Below are positions 1-12,355 of a stretch of DNA of 64,000 bases, in pieces (the first letter of the stretch is position 1; each line of letters begins with the position of its first letter). The notes under the pieces are model-generated. The model saw only the letters and a program-made list of their open reading frames with translations. It did no database searches and was not told where the DNA came from. Position numbers and translations under genes: made by a program. The DNA is from Eulemur rufifrons (Eukaryota > Chordata > Mammalia > Primates > Lemuridae): assembly GCF_041146395.1 (NCBI RefSeq), contig NC_090990.1, positions 48,777,501-48,841,500 on the forward strand. Reading direction: 5' to 3'.

Positions 1-1198
<1,198 letters not shown>

Positions 1199-1344
1199 TT
1201 AAAAAACTCAGCAATCTGTTAGTTCAGTTTGTTGTAAAGTTAAGTCAAAAGCACCATTTTCTGTGGACTAGAATTCTCTGTTTTGGGATATAGATGATCT
1301 CCATTATATCCATTCTAACTTCTACAAGGGGGTGGTAGTGGCTT

Positions 1345-1690
1345 TATTGATCACAAAAGTTAGCTAACTTCTGCCGTGTAACAAATCACCCTAAAACTTT
1401 GTGGCTCAAACAACGGCCGTTTATCTAGCTCACAATTCTTCCTATCAGCACTTTGGGTCAGGCTAAGCTTCACAGTCCTTCTGGGACAGTCGGGCTTGCC
1501 CGTGTACCTGCAGTGAGCATGCAGTGAAACCTGTCTGGTCTAGGGGGCCTCAGCTGGAATAGCTTGTCTTTGTTCTTTTTGGTTTTTCATCCCTCAACAA
1601 ACTAGCACAGGCTTGGTCACAGGGCAGCTAGGCAGGTTTCTAGACAGAGAGATAGAGAGAGATTGAGGTGGGGAGAAGGGGTTGGCCTCA
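1345..1690 (-). mobile_element. MaLR/MLT1-type LTR remnant, antisense
   Basis: The plus strand shows 'gtaacaaatcaccctaaaac' followed by 'gtggctcaaacaac'. This is the complement of the LTR 3' end commonly seen as a poly(A) region followed by 'ttaagccac'. The subfamily is not determined and the far border is indistinct. Confidence 0.45.
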
Positions 1691-1904
1691 TATTTTTTTG
1701 GTGTTTGAATAAATGTGTTTGCAAATGAGAAAATATGGCAGTCATAGCAGAGAAGAGACAGAAAAGCAGACACTCCATTTTCATTCTTCAGGAACTAAAA
1801 TCTATGTCTTACTATCCCTCTGCTTACCAGGGGCAGTGACTTTGGAGAGGGAGAAGGGCAGAACTGCATATAGTTAGCTGGGGTCAGTGGGGAACATGAG
1901 ACCA

Positions 1905-2590
1905 TTGGCTCATTCTTTTATTTATTCACTCATTTATGGATATATCCAACAAACATTTATTGAGTTAAGTGGTGGGGATAGTGATTAAACTCTCCCCTCG
2001 TTAAACTTATGACTTAAAGTGGAGTACAGAAAAATAAATAGAGGTGGTGCAGTGGGCAAAGTTCAAGGTGGGCTGGGAGTCTTGGGGGCAGGAGACACCC
2101 TAATCCAGATTTAAGGACGCAGGAAAAGCTTCCCAGAGGAAGCAGCATCTAAGCTGAGCCCTGAAGACTACATGGAGTTAGCCAGGCAACGAGGAGAATT
2201 GAGGAAGAGTGCATGGGCCGAGAACAGCTTGCCTAGCGACCTGCATGAGACGGGGGAGGGTACACAGCACCTGAGAAGACCTGAAAGTAGCTCAATATAA
2301 CTGTATTGAGTTGATGGGCGAGAGGCGAGAGAAAGAGGTGGGGGCCAGATGATGCTTGAGACAGGAGCCTAGTGAGAAATGATGAGGACCTGCCAGAGGC
2401 AGGGCAGAGAGAAGACAGAAAGCAGATGGATTCAAGGCCATGTAGGATGCTGAATTCACAAGACGTGGTGATGAACTGGACGTAGGAGAGAAGGGTCTGG
2501 GATTCTGGTTGGCATGAGGGATGGTGGGGCCATTTACTGAAAGAAAGTATTAAGAAAGTTGGGATGGAATGAGATGTTGCTAATAAGTTG
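1905..2590 (-). mobile_element. L2 LINE, 3' part, antisense
   Basis: It opens with 'caaacatttattgagt', the complement of the L2 3' terminus. The L2 antisense landmarks 'gcttcccagaggaagcag', 'agctgagccctgaagac' and 'tcaaggccatgtagga' follow in order. Confidence 0.8.
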
Positions 2591-2664
2591 AGATCCTCAC
2601 AGGCAGGCTGACTTTTTTTCCTTCCAAGGTCAAACCTAATGTCTATTTTAATCTGATCTCAAAT

Positions 2665-2905
2665 GGATAAAGCTGGGTTGTGGATGCAGCCAGACTCGGA
2701 TCAAATCTGTGCTCTACCACTTGTTGGCTATGTGATGTGGCCTTGGGCAAATTACTTAACCTCTCTGACCTTCACCTTCCTCATTGTAAAATGGAGACAA
2801 TAATAGCACTTATTCCACAGAGTTGCTATTGGCATTAAATAATAAAATGCATATAAAGTGCTTCATACAGTGAAGTCAATAAATGCTAGCTAGAATTATT
2901 GTGTC
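2665..2905 (+). mobile_element. MIR SINE, sense
   Basis: The core 'ggccttgggcaaattactta' is followed by 'cctctctgacc', 'cattgtaaaatggagacaat' and a terminal 'gtcaataaatgctagc', matching MIR from its tRNA-related head to its LINE-like tail. Confidence 0.88.
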
Positions 2906-3271
2906 TAAAGATGGTGGAAAAAGAAGGCGAGAATATTAGGCCCAAAAGCTGCTCAGAAAATTCAAGAGGAGTCAAGCTAGGCAGGAAGTTTGAGGAAGAG
3001 GCTGGGTCTGGGGAAATGAAGCGGGCTCTGGCCCCTAGACTTGTGCCTAAATCTTTGCCAAGAGACTTCATCCCAATGAGAGGCTGATCATAAGATGTGC
3101 TCACTCCCCTCAACCCCGCCCCAGAACGGTCTGAGCTGTTTCTCCCTGGTCCTTATTACTCCTGCAGTATCTGTATTTTATCTGCTTCCCAAATTCCCAG
3201 CACTGCATTAGATGCTAATGTTCTGAAAAGTACACATTAAAAACTTTCTTTCTTCAACAAGAAAGAGCTGC
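2906..3271. other. Unassigned DNA between two MIRs
   Basis: No recognisable element is present. Short overlapping ORFs on both strands (62 and 75 codons) have no domain signature and are treated as chance. Confidence 0.4.
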
Positions 3272-3525
3272 AGTTCCATAGCACTGCACTTAAGTGCACA
3301 GCTCTTGAGCTAAACTGCCTGGACTCACATCTGAGCACCACCAAACACTGGGCTTGTGTAAGCAACTTAACCTCTCAGTGCCCCAGTTTCTTAATCTGTG
3401 ACGATAAGAGTAGTAACAACTTAATAGTGTTTTTGTGAGGATTAAATGAGTCAAGAATTCTAAAGCACTTACAGCAATTGCTGGTCCAAGTACATAAACC
3501 CTGAGTAAGTGCAACTACTCTTACA
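3272..3525 (+). mobile_element. MIR SINE, sense
   Basis: It reads 'aactgcctggactcacatc', 'aacttaacctctcagtgccc', 'tttgtgaggattaaatgagt' and a degraded tail near 3500, covering almost the whole MIR. Confidence 0.85.
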
Positions 3526-3659
3526 GGGTCAGAGGAAACCTTGGGGAGCCTGGCCAGTGCCTCCTCAGGCTTTAGTGCCCTGAACTGAAGCAGCAGCCAA
3601 ACTAATGGCCAGTCAGAGGCAGCCAGTTTCCCTGGGTAGCCCTCACTGGAATACTTGTC

Positions 3660-3790
3660 AATTCCTGGTTATTTCATTTAGTTCACAATTCATGGGGTAG
3701 GTATTATTCCCATTTAGAGATGAGATAACTGAGGCTCAGAGAAGTTAACGATCTCTGCTGAGATTAGAACCCAAGACTCAATAAAGTTAT
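3660..3790 (-). mobile_element. MIR SINE fragment, antisense
   Basis: The MIR complement is visible as 'gtaggtattattcccattta' then 'actgaggctcagagaagtta' and 'gattagaacccaagactc'. Confidence 0.75.
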
Positions 3791-4400
3791 TAATATTTTA
3801 TTCTGCTGGGAAAAATCTAGCAGAGGATCAGAGATCAACTGAAATATAGTTTGGGAGCCCATGAATGGCCAGAATCCACAAACAGAACTCCCCAGAAAAC
3901 CTAGGAATGTCAGGGAGTAGGAAACAGTTCTGGTGTTCCTGGTGGAGTTGCATGAAGATTGTTTTATTTGTATGACAGCTGCCTCTCCAGGGCCCTGCGG
4001 TGCCTCCAGCCTCGTGTAGCTAGAGGAGGGACAATCACATCTGCCTGTCTCTTTCTCTTCCAGCCCAGCTGACCTGGCAGGCTGCCATGCTAACAGCCAG
4101 GGCATTTGGGGAGGCCTGATTTTAATAAATTTCTATTTCCTGTAGAAAACCAGTTTTTTCAGTGGCTTTGTAACTCAACCGTTCTTGATCACATCAGGAC
4201 TAAATCTGACAGCCAGCTCGGCAGCTTGTGTGCAACTTGCATACAATGGCAGATTGTTTAGCCTTTGTTGCAATTCAAAGTGATTTAAGGAAAAGGGAGG
4301 GAAGAAAAGAAATAAAAAAGTGAAAGAAAAGAAATAAATCCAAACCTCATGTTATGTAATTACATAAAATAGTGAACTCCTAATTCTCTTTAAGGAAAAT
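3791..4400. other. Unassigned DNA
   Basis: No repeat family is recognised. An A/G-rich stretch at about 4285-4340 contains 'gaaagaaaagaaataaa'-type runs. Confidence 0.4.
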
Positions 4401-4417
4401 ACGGGGAATCCATTAAC

Positions 4418-4468
4418 CTCTCTCTCTGTCTCTCTGCCTCTCTGCCTCCTTTCTCTGTCTCTGTCACT
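4418..4468. repeat. (CT)n pyrimidine tract
   Basis: An imperfect run of ctctctgtctctctgcctc units leads directly into the CpG-dense repeat. The purine/pyrimidine strand asymmetry is nearly complete over about 50 bp. Confidence 0.9.
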
Positions 4469-4600
4469 CGCGCGCAGGCAGACAGACGCACACGCACACG
4501 CGCTCACGCTCACGTGCGCGCTCACGCTCACGTGCACGCACACGCGCACGCACACGCTCACGCACTCACGCTCACGTGCGCACATGTACACACACGCATC
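4469..4600. repeat. CpG-dense tandem repeat, 18-bp unit
   Basis: The unit core 'cgctcacgctcacgtg' occurs exactly at 4501-4516 and 4519-4534 (period 18), with a related copy at about 4555-4578. About 23 CpG dinucleotides fall within roughly 130 bp. Strict purine/pyrimidine alternation (cg, ca, tg) runs through much of the tract, a Z-DNA-prone pattern. Confidence 0.9.
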
Positions 4601-4893
4601 AACAGAACAGGCAAATAAACTCCAGCTTGAAGTCTTTTTTCTCTGCCGTTTTCTTCTTTACCAACACATCTCACATTCCAGGAGGGTTGAAGGAGTGAAA
4701 AATCAAGCAAATCCTGAGGGAAAATAGCATGTTTAAAGGATCTTAGACACGAGGAAGAGAAGAAACAAGAGTGGATCTGAGAACGTGAGTAAGAAGATGA
4801 AAAAAGCACATGCGTAGCAATAAGAATCAGCATATTGAAATTATTGGATTAAGGGAGTTTGTGAAGTTAGAAATTTTATAAATTGAATGATTG
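4601..4893. other. Unassigned DNA between repeat and Alu
   Basis: No recognised element. The sequence is purine-rich on the plus strand near 4730-4800. Confidence 0.35.
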
Positions 4894-4909
4894 GAAAGAA
4901 AGAGTTAGA

Positions 4910-5244
<335 letters not shown>

Positions 5245-5260
5245 GAAAGAAAGAGTTAGA

Positions 5261-6285
5261 TTTCATTCCCATATTCTCAGAAAAAGTGTTGCATGACGAG
5301 TTCTGTTTTGGGCCTCCCTTTCTCAACGTGGTCAGATATCTCTACACCCTTCTTGGTCGTGATGCACAATCTCAGAGGGCCTAAATACTGGACACGCCGT
5401 CCGAATAGACCCATGTTTTCCTCTTAGGGCCTTCACCTGAGCTAACTAGATAAACTCGTGTGTGTGTGAGGATGTTACTATGTCCCATGTTATGTTTGCA
5501 TTGTTGTGGAGGGAAGGAAATGTGTAGCCGTCATATTAGAATTCTAGGCAGCTGGGCAGTCTGTTGAGGAGGTGTTTTCCGCATGAGCAGTCCTCGTGTG
5601 TCCAATCAATCATAGCACAGGGAGCTCCGTGATTCATTTACGGTAGAACTAATCGAGTTGGATATATATCATTAAGAAGGGCAAGCGCAAAGGTTTATTG
5701 GCACCCAGGGCATAGGTCAGTGAATGGTCTGAATCAATTAAGGTGTTCAGATTGAAATGAGGTAGGATTCCAACGAGGGGATGTTTTGAAGTCACTGACT
5801 ATAGATCCCAGTGTAGAGCGACAGTGAAGTGGGCAAAAGACACAAGTGAATTAAACCAGAAGACTGGAAACATGGCAGGGCCAAAAGCTGGTGAGGTGGG
5901 AAAGGGGGATGGATAAAGGAATGGAATAGGACTTTTAATTCAACCCAGCAATTTCCTATTGAATACCATTATGCCCTTGGCATATGCTGGGTTCAAAATT
6001 AAAAGACTTGATGCTTGCCATCCATATTCCAGTCTCTTTTGGGGTGGGAGTATGAGGTTGCAGACCATAGTACGTATGGTAAACATGAACAATGAGAAAT
6101 GGGTTTTTAACTGAGGCAGGGGTGGAAAAGTGAAACATAAGAATCATCTCAGAAGGTTTTTCAAAACGCACCCTAGATTTCATGAATCCAAATTTCTGAG
6201 GGGACTGGAGGTGAAAATGGACTTGCTTGCCTGATTTGAAATCTTCCCAGGAGATTCAGATGTCCTCCCCTGGTTGCTAGCTATT
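5261..6285. other. Unassigned unique DNA, about 1 kb
   Basis: No repeat family or credible exon is recognised. A 75-codon minus-strand ORF at 5956-6183 shows no motif. Confidence 0.4.
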
Positions 6286-6289
6286 GAGT

Positions 6290-6424
6290 TGGATTAGTAC
6301 TTCCTGGCCTTACCTGATTATAAGAATCACCTGAGGAGCTTATAAAACTATAGATTTCCCTGGCTCCACCCATCTCCACAGTTACTGATTCAGCAGGTCT
6401 GGCATGTGCACAGAAATGCATGCT
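6290..6424 (+). mobile_element. MER5-like hAT-Charlie fragment
   Basis: It contains 'aagaatcacctgaggagctt', 'cctggctccaccc' and 'ctgattcagcaggtctgg', the central part of MER5A/B. Both terminal inverted repeats are degraded. Confidence 0.7.
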
Positions 6425-7300
6425 TTTATTTAGATTTTTTAAATTGACAAAAACTATATATATTTAAGATGTGCAACATGTTGTTTTGATATATGTATAC
6501 GTGGTGGAATGGCTAAATCAAGCTAATTAACATGTGCACTACCTCATATGCTTATTTTTAGTGGTGAGAACACTTACTATCTACTCACGTAGCAATTTTA
6601 AGTACTCAATATATTAATATTATTATTAACTATAGTCACCATGATGTACAATAGACCTCTTGAATTTATTCCTCCTAACTGAAGTTTTGTGCCCTTTGAC
6701 CAGCATCTCTCCAATCCCCCCAACCCCCAGCATCTGGAATAGTAACTGCCATCTCTGCTTCTTTGAGTTCCACATTTTTAGATTCCCATACAAGTGAGAT
6801 CACGTAGTAATTGTCTTTCTGTGCCTGGCTTATTTCACTTAGCATAATGTACTCCAGGTTCATCTGTGTTGTCACAAATGACAAGATTTCTTTCTTTTTT
6901 TAAGACTGAATAATATTCCGTGGTGTATATATCCCACATTTTCTTTACCCACTCACCTACTGATGGACACTTAGGTTGATTCCGTATCTTGGCTGTTGTG
7001 ACCAGTGCTGCAGTGAACATGGGGGTGCAGGTATCTTTTGAACAGACTGATTTCAAGTCCTTTAACTGTATACCCAGAAGTAGGATTGCTGGATTATATG
7101 GTGGTTCTACTTCGAGTTTTTAGAAAACTCTATACTGTTTTCCACAATGGTTGCACTAATTTATATTCCCTCCAACAGTGTTCGAGGGTTCCCTTTTCCC
7201 CTCATTCTTGCCAACACTTGTTATCTTTAGTCTTTTTGATTATAGCTACAGGTGTGAGGTGATACCTCATTGTGGTTTTAATTTGCAATAAATGTGTATT
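6425..7300 (-). mobile_element. Old L1 (L1M type) 3' end, antisense, 5'-truncated
   Basis: The plus strand starts in the complement of an L1M 3' UTR ('caagctaattaacatgtgca') and passes into the complement of the ORF2 C-terminus ('cttagcataatgtactccag', 'gccaacacttgttatctt'). Minus-strand frames give broken ORF2 tail peptides. It ends abruptly near 7300. Confidence 0.88.
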
Positions 7301-7534
7301 TTTAACAATTGCCCCAAGTGATTGTTATAAATGGGTAAGTTTGAAGAATACTAAATTAGAAAATACTCTCTTATTCAAGAAATAGTCATTAAGCATCTTC
7401 CACCGTGTTGACTGCTGAGAAAACAAAGGCGCTAGATCCGTCTGATGAGTGTGTGTGTTCTAAAACATTGACGGCAGAGAATGGCACGGAAGCCTGAAAG
7501 GATGCCCCTTTGTGGGATCAGGCGGTCATCACAC

Positions 7535-7755
7535 CCGATGGCAGTGCTGCAGAGCGGTCAGAACATGGGCTTCAGGCCACACTGCCTGCATGTGACTCCC
7601 AGCACTGCCACTGTCTGACTGTGTAACTAGGATGCCTTATTTCACCCAAGCGCACCTCGGTTATCTTATTTATAAAATGGAAATAGCGGTAGATCTCCCA
7701 GGTTGCTGTGAGCTTTGCATTCATATAAGCGCTCAATAAACGTTAGTACTATTTT
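7535..7755 (+). mobile_element. MIR SINE, sense
   Basis: Landmarks are 'cagagcggtcagaacatggg', 'ttatctt..aaaatggaaat' and the tail 'aagcgctcaataaacgttag'. Confidence 0.82.
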
Positions 7756-7784
7756 ATATTTTATATTTTACAGTGCCTACTCCT

Positions 7785-7965
7785 TAGCATGCTTTTGCTA
7801 GCACTGATTCATTTGATCCTCACAATAACCTTGAGAGGTAGGCATTATTAATCCCATTTTACAAATCATACAATTGAAGCTGAAAGAGTTCAAGAAATCC
7901 AAACAAGCTAATCATGGTTTAAATCTGAACCCAAGTCTCTCAACACCACGTAATTTGCTCTTTCT
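7785..7965 (-). mobile_element. MIR SINE, antisense
   Basis: Complement landmarks are 'gatcctcacaataaccttga', 'cccattttacaaatcat' and 'ctgaacccaagtctctcaa'. Confidence 0.75.
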
Positions 7966-8845
7966 CTTAGGGCAAAATGAGGGAATCAGATTACAGAAGA
8001 AGCCTTGAGTATCAATTTTAATTTAGACTTTATTCTGCATATATTAGGAAACATAAGCAGAGGATGGACACGTTGAAGTTAGTGTTGTGGGAAGCTGAAT
8101 CTTCTGGATTAGGTGGAAAATGGACACCAGTGAGGACCTTGTGAGGGAGAATCTGGTAACAACAGTATTTGGGGGGTAAATAGGGCTTGAGCAGAGTGTG
8201 GTTGGTAAGTGGAAAAGGAAATAGGGAGATAGAGACTGAAAAGAAAAGGGAATGTGCCCTAACAAACAATGACAATTGGTATACAAAATGCTTGGAAGGT
8301 AATAGTCCAACATTCAAAATTACAGCTGCTGTTTTCACTTCTAACTGCTAGGATGAAAAGCTGGGAGAATTGTATTTCTCTCCTTCGTTCTGCATGCTTA
8401 AGTATTCTTTCTACAACTTTGCATAGCGCTTTTTATTTGCCAAACGTTGCAGTCATTATTGTTTATCCTTTCTCACATCAAGGGTCCAAGGTCTTAGCAC
8501 TTATTTCTAAAAAGTGGTATTAGAATACCTTAGGGGCTTGACTGTGGGAAAAAACTTTTAGCATCCTAAACATAAATATCTTCCAAGTAAAAGCATTGAT
8601 TGGGAAGCTGGATGGATAAAATTAACTGCTACAATTTTAAAGACGGTCTGGTTCACACCCTGGGTAAAAAGGGAAGGAAGATTTATGGAGCCTGTTAACA
8701 TCAATATTAAATGACATGCAGCAGAATTGTGCTAACCTCCTCTCTGAAATCCCATCTATTCAGTAATCTGCCACACTTTTGTGTGGTGCAGTGTCCAAGA
8801 AGGTTCCACATTGTACAGCCAGGTGGGAGTCGTATGCTGCCTGCC
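7966..8845. other. Unassigned DNA
   Basis: No element is recognised. Overlapping ORFs of 84-102 codons near 8030-8523 lack any motif and overlap one another antisense. Confidence 0.35.
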
Positions 8846-8849
8846 TCCT

Positions 8850-8975
8850 TGTCAAGTAATGGATTTGATTTCTAAAGAGATTAAATTGATTGCTAAAGGT
8901 CACGTAGCTAGTAAGTTACAGAGCCAATATTCAAACCCAATCCTCCGTATCTATCTTCATTGCTCTTTTAGGCTT
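8850..8975 (-). mobile_element. MIR SINE fragment, antisense
   Basis: 'ggtcacgtagctagtaag' followed by 'cagagccaatattcaaaccc' is the complement of the MIR core. Confidence 0.6.
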
Positions 8976-8999
8976 TTGGAGAAATGTGGCATTTAAAAA

Positions 9000-9630
9000 T
9001 AATTTTTAAATAAAGTGGTTTATGATGGAAGAACTCAAATAACACAGAAATGCTCAAATCAGGAAGCAAAATCACCTTCCCCCTCCCTCTCTGAGATAAT
9101 CACCATTCCGGTTTGATGACATCCTACCAGGAACTGTCTAATGTGTGTAAGCATGTGTACATGTAAATCTATATCATATCTTCTTTGAAAAGTAAGAAGG
9201 ACCATTCTAGTCATACAATTCTGTAACCTATTTTTTTCCCCTCAACAACATAGCCCTAGCAACATGAACATAGAGATCTGCCTCATTTGCTTTCAAAGCT
9301 GTTTTCCAAGGCAACAAAATCTATTTAACCAATTCCCTATTGATGAACATTGAGGTTGTTTTGATTTATTTTATTCTTTAAAAAAATACTTCTGTAACTA
9401 TTGTTGGCCAAATATCTTTGTGAGCTAGTGCTGTTACAGTGAAAATTCATAGAAATTGAGTTGCTGGAACAAAGAGAAAGTTTATCTTTTATTTTGTTGG
9501 GCATCTCCAAGGGTCAGTTAGCCCTCTATAGCGATTGTCTCGATTTATCCTCCAGCAGAGTATGATGCTATTGCCCCAAATCCTCACCATCACTATTAAT
9601 AATCTTCTCAGTGTTTCCAGTGTGATAAAT
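9000..9630 (-). mobile_element. Ancient L1/HAL1-like fragment, antisense
   Basis: Weak landmarks of an L1 ORF2/3' region on the complement are visible: 'aaccaattccctattgatg', 'cattgaggttgtttt', 'gagttgctggaacaaag'. Divergence is high and the subfamily is uncertain. Confidence 0.55.
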
Positions 9631-9634
9631 GAGA

Positions 9635-9880
9635 TGTTCCTTCATTCCTTCACTCATTCAATCAACACACATTGTACTGAGTGCCTGCTATGTACCAATC
9701 ACCGTTTTAGTTCCCGGAGATACTTCAGTGTACAACATAAAGTCTCTATCCACACAAAGATTAACTTTGTTTTAGAGATAAAAGAGCTATTAAATGTAAT
9801 AACAAATATATGCTGTGTATATAATAGGTCAGGTGGCAATGAGTGTTGTGAAGGAAGATACAGCTGGGTAAGGGGTTGTA
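9635..9880 (-). mobile_element. L2 LINE 3' part, antisense (left piece of a split copy)
   Basis: It begins 'cattcaatcaacacacattg' and 'gagtgcctgctatgtacc', the complement of the L2 3' end, and runs to 'gaaggaagatacagctgg'. The matching continuation lies at 10565-11300. Confidence 0.78.
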
Positions 9881-10560
9881 ACGTATCTTTGAAATGATTC
9901 CAAATACACAGTTCACTACGTGAGTGACGTATGTTTTACTGTGATAAGAACTTAAAGTGTACTTTCCCTCCCCTCAGGAATGTTATGTCATACCCTATCA
10001 GACCTCATATGTGATTACTGACCTCAGCTGTGGACCCCAAAATACACATAAACTCGGGAGTCGGACAGACACTGAGAGCTCAGGCCGTAGCAGACTATGC
10101 TGTCAGCTGCCTTTCCAAGACTGCCGGCGCAGGCTGCAACGAGGCCACACTCTGTTAGCCTTTGAGCTTTAAAGCTTCACCGGCCAACACTGGCACCACC
10201 CTCTAGTGTCAAGGGACCTTTTGTGTCCTGGCGGATCTCTGCCGAGAATCTCTCAAGTCATCTCTCCCAAGAATCTCTCGTTGAAGGTCCCCCTCAAACT
10301 TGAGCTAGACTTTACTTTCCACAGAGGTCTGCTTCCATCCTGCGCAATTAGACTTCAATAATTGGACTCTCAACAAAATTGGAAGTCACTCACTATGTGG
10401 TTAATATACGTCGTCTAGCAAGTGTACTCCCTCTGAGATTCATTCTCACATTCTCCCCCCCCCCCATTAAGCAATACAGAAAGCAACAAAACATTTTTGT
10501 ATGGCAATACACCATGTGATTTGTGAAATCATACTTTGATTATGTCCTTATTCTAACTAT
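9881..10560. mobile_element. Unclassified insertion within L2, possibly a solitary LTR
   Basis: About 680 bp separate two colinear L2 pieces, so the block looks inserted. An internal segment from 'tgtgataag' (9940) to 'tctcaca' (10450) has LTR-like TG...CA ends and is CpG-richer than its flanks, followed by a C run at 10456-10467. I could not find a matching target duplication or name a family. Confidence 0.45.
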
Positions 10561-10564
10561 ACAA

Positions 10565-11300
10565 AACAGGATGATCAGGAATGCAGAGAGAGGGATGGAA
10601 TTTAGTAAAGGGAGCACAGGGAAGCCTTCTCTTACTGAGCAGAAACCTGAACAAAGCAAGAGAATGGACCCAGCATATGTCTAAGGGAAGAGCCTTCCTA
10701 GTCCAGAAAAGAGCAAGTGCTACTGAAGACCACTGGGCAGGAGTCTACCTGGAGTGTTTTAGAACAAAGAGAAGGCCCCTGTGGTTGGGGAAGAGTAAGC
10801 AGGGGTGGGAGTGATGGGAAGCCATGGGAAGCTGGGTCACATAAAAGCCCTGTGAAGTCTTTGGTTTTTAACTTCAAGCGAAATGAACACCTTCAGAATG
10901 TTTTGAGCCAAGGCAGGACGTGATCTGACATGTTTTAAAGGATCCCTCGAGCTGCTGGGTGGTAAATAGAATGTAGAGGCAAAGCTGTGAGATGAGTTAG
11001 GAGGCCAGTGTAAAAATCTAAGGGATGCATGGTAGTGGCTCCCACCAGAGGAGTAGCAGTGAAGGTGAGAAGAGTGGGCAGATGATTTTGAATGTGGAAT
11101 TTATAAGATTTGCTGATGGTTTGCATGTTAGGGTGTGAGAAAATAGGAAAGTCAAGAATGACCCCAAGGATTTTGACCTGAACAACTAGAAAGATAGAAT
11201 TGTCATTTGCTGAGATAGAGGTGATTGCAGGAGCAACAGATTTGGAATTGGGGGAGAAATCAACTTTAGTCTGGGTCATATTAAGTTTGGGAGGAAAAAA
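10565..11300 (-). mobile_element. L2 LINE, antisense (right piece of a split copy)
   Basis: It continues L2 from 9880 with 'cacagggaagccttctctta', 'gatgggaagccatgggaag', 'ggacgtgatctgacatg', 'aggatttgctgatgg'-like text and 'gtcatattaagtttgggag'. Together the two pieces cover roughly 1 kb of L2. Confidence 0.82.
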
Positions 11301-11970
11301 AAAGACAGCCAGATGGCCCTAAAGGTTCTCTTTGGGTTGCCTGGTGATGACTTAGATGAGACATTGACTTCCCATCCCCCAATAGGGGGTCAGGGTTCCA
11401 GGTGCTAATGCCCCTTTTCTCAATGAAGCAGGAAAAAATAAGAGGAAAGGGTACTACTATTGGCCATCTAGGAGAGTGGAAGGGTAACTGCTAGAACAGA
11501 GAAATGTAGTAATAAGATTGCTATGTTACTCTTTTGTGCATTTATTTGCATTTGTAGTGAAATCCAGCTTTGAGTGTTTGTGTCTAATGATCATACCCTA
11601 GAACTGACCTAGATAATATTTTGGGTTCCGTTTACCTCTAATTATCTGTTTCCAGGAATAAAGCATCTTTGAGTTAAACTTTTTATGATATTACTATTCT
11701 CCTTTAACAAAAGTACAATTTACTTATTTTACCATTTCAAGCTATCTCTACTTAGTTGTCTTTTCTTTACAGGAAGATTTTATTATATTCTGCCTTTAGT
11801 AGATCCTCTAGTCTAGGCCAAGAAGCACAGTAGACAGGCTGATGTGACCAGGGACCAACTTCTCCACTCATCCACCAATTGTAAGCCTTAAAATATAAGA
11901 GAGGGAGCCTACAGTGGCCTACCATATGTTGTCTTAAGCCTCTCTTCAAGGATGATTATGTTTTTAATGA
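11301..11970. other. Unassigned DNA
   Basis: No element or exon is recognised. Confidence 0.35.
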
Positions 11971-11974
11971 GTCT

Positions 11975-12026
11975 AGTCATTCATACAGCCCTCAGCACTT
12001 TCTATGTGACAGGTACCAGAGAAAAT
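11975..12026 (-). mobile_element. L2 LINE, antisense (left of L1 insertion)
   Basis: 'gtcattcatacagccctc' then 'tttctatgtgacaggtacc' is the degraded L2 3' end complement. The rest of the copy resumes beyond the L1 at 13478. Confidence 0.6.
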
Positions 12027-12038
12027 TAAAATCTAGTT

Positions 12039-12068
<30 letters not shown>

Positions 12069-12069
<1 letters not shown>

Positions 12070-12151
12070 GTTTATTCAATTTAATTCAGATTCTACTATT
12101 CTTTTAGTTGTATCCTTCCAATATGCTGAAAATCTTAAAGCATTTACATTA
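12069..12151 (-). other. Apparent L1 3'-transduced segment
   Basis: An 83-bp non-L1 sequence lies between the inner poly(A) (T21 at 12152-12172) and the outer poly(A) (T28 at 12041-12068), inside the target duplications. Read on the minus strand it ends with ATTAAA (12080-12085) and AATAAA (12071-12076) just before the outer tail. This is the structure left when L1 transcription reads past its own signal into flanking DNA. Confidence 0.85.
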
Positions 12152-12355
12152 TTTTTTTTTTTTTTTTTTTTTAAACAATAGTTTCATATTTTTTTCCCCA
12201 CCCCCCCTTTCCCGAGTCAGCACCTTCAAATGTTACCACTCCCCAAACGGTGCGCAATGCACTCATTGTGTAGGCATACCCCCATCCCCTCCCCCACCCC
12301 CACCTCAGTCTGATGTCCAATTGGTGTCGTTTCCAGATTTGTATTTAGGTGATGA

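Noticed and set aside
2665..2760. tRNA-like head of MIR copies as tRNA genes
   Set aside because: MIRs derive from tRNA, but none here folds into an intact cloverleaf with conserved A and B boxes by eye.
4352..4591. 79-codon minus-strand ORF rich in VSV and ACA-like units
   Set aside because: It is the translation of the CpG-dense tandem repeat and CT tract.
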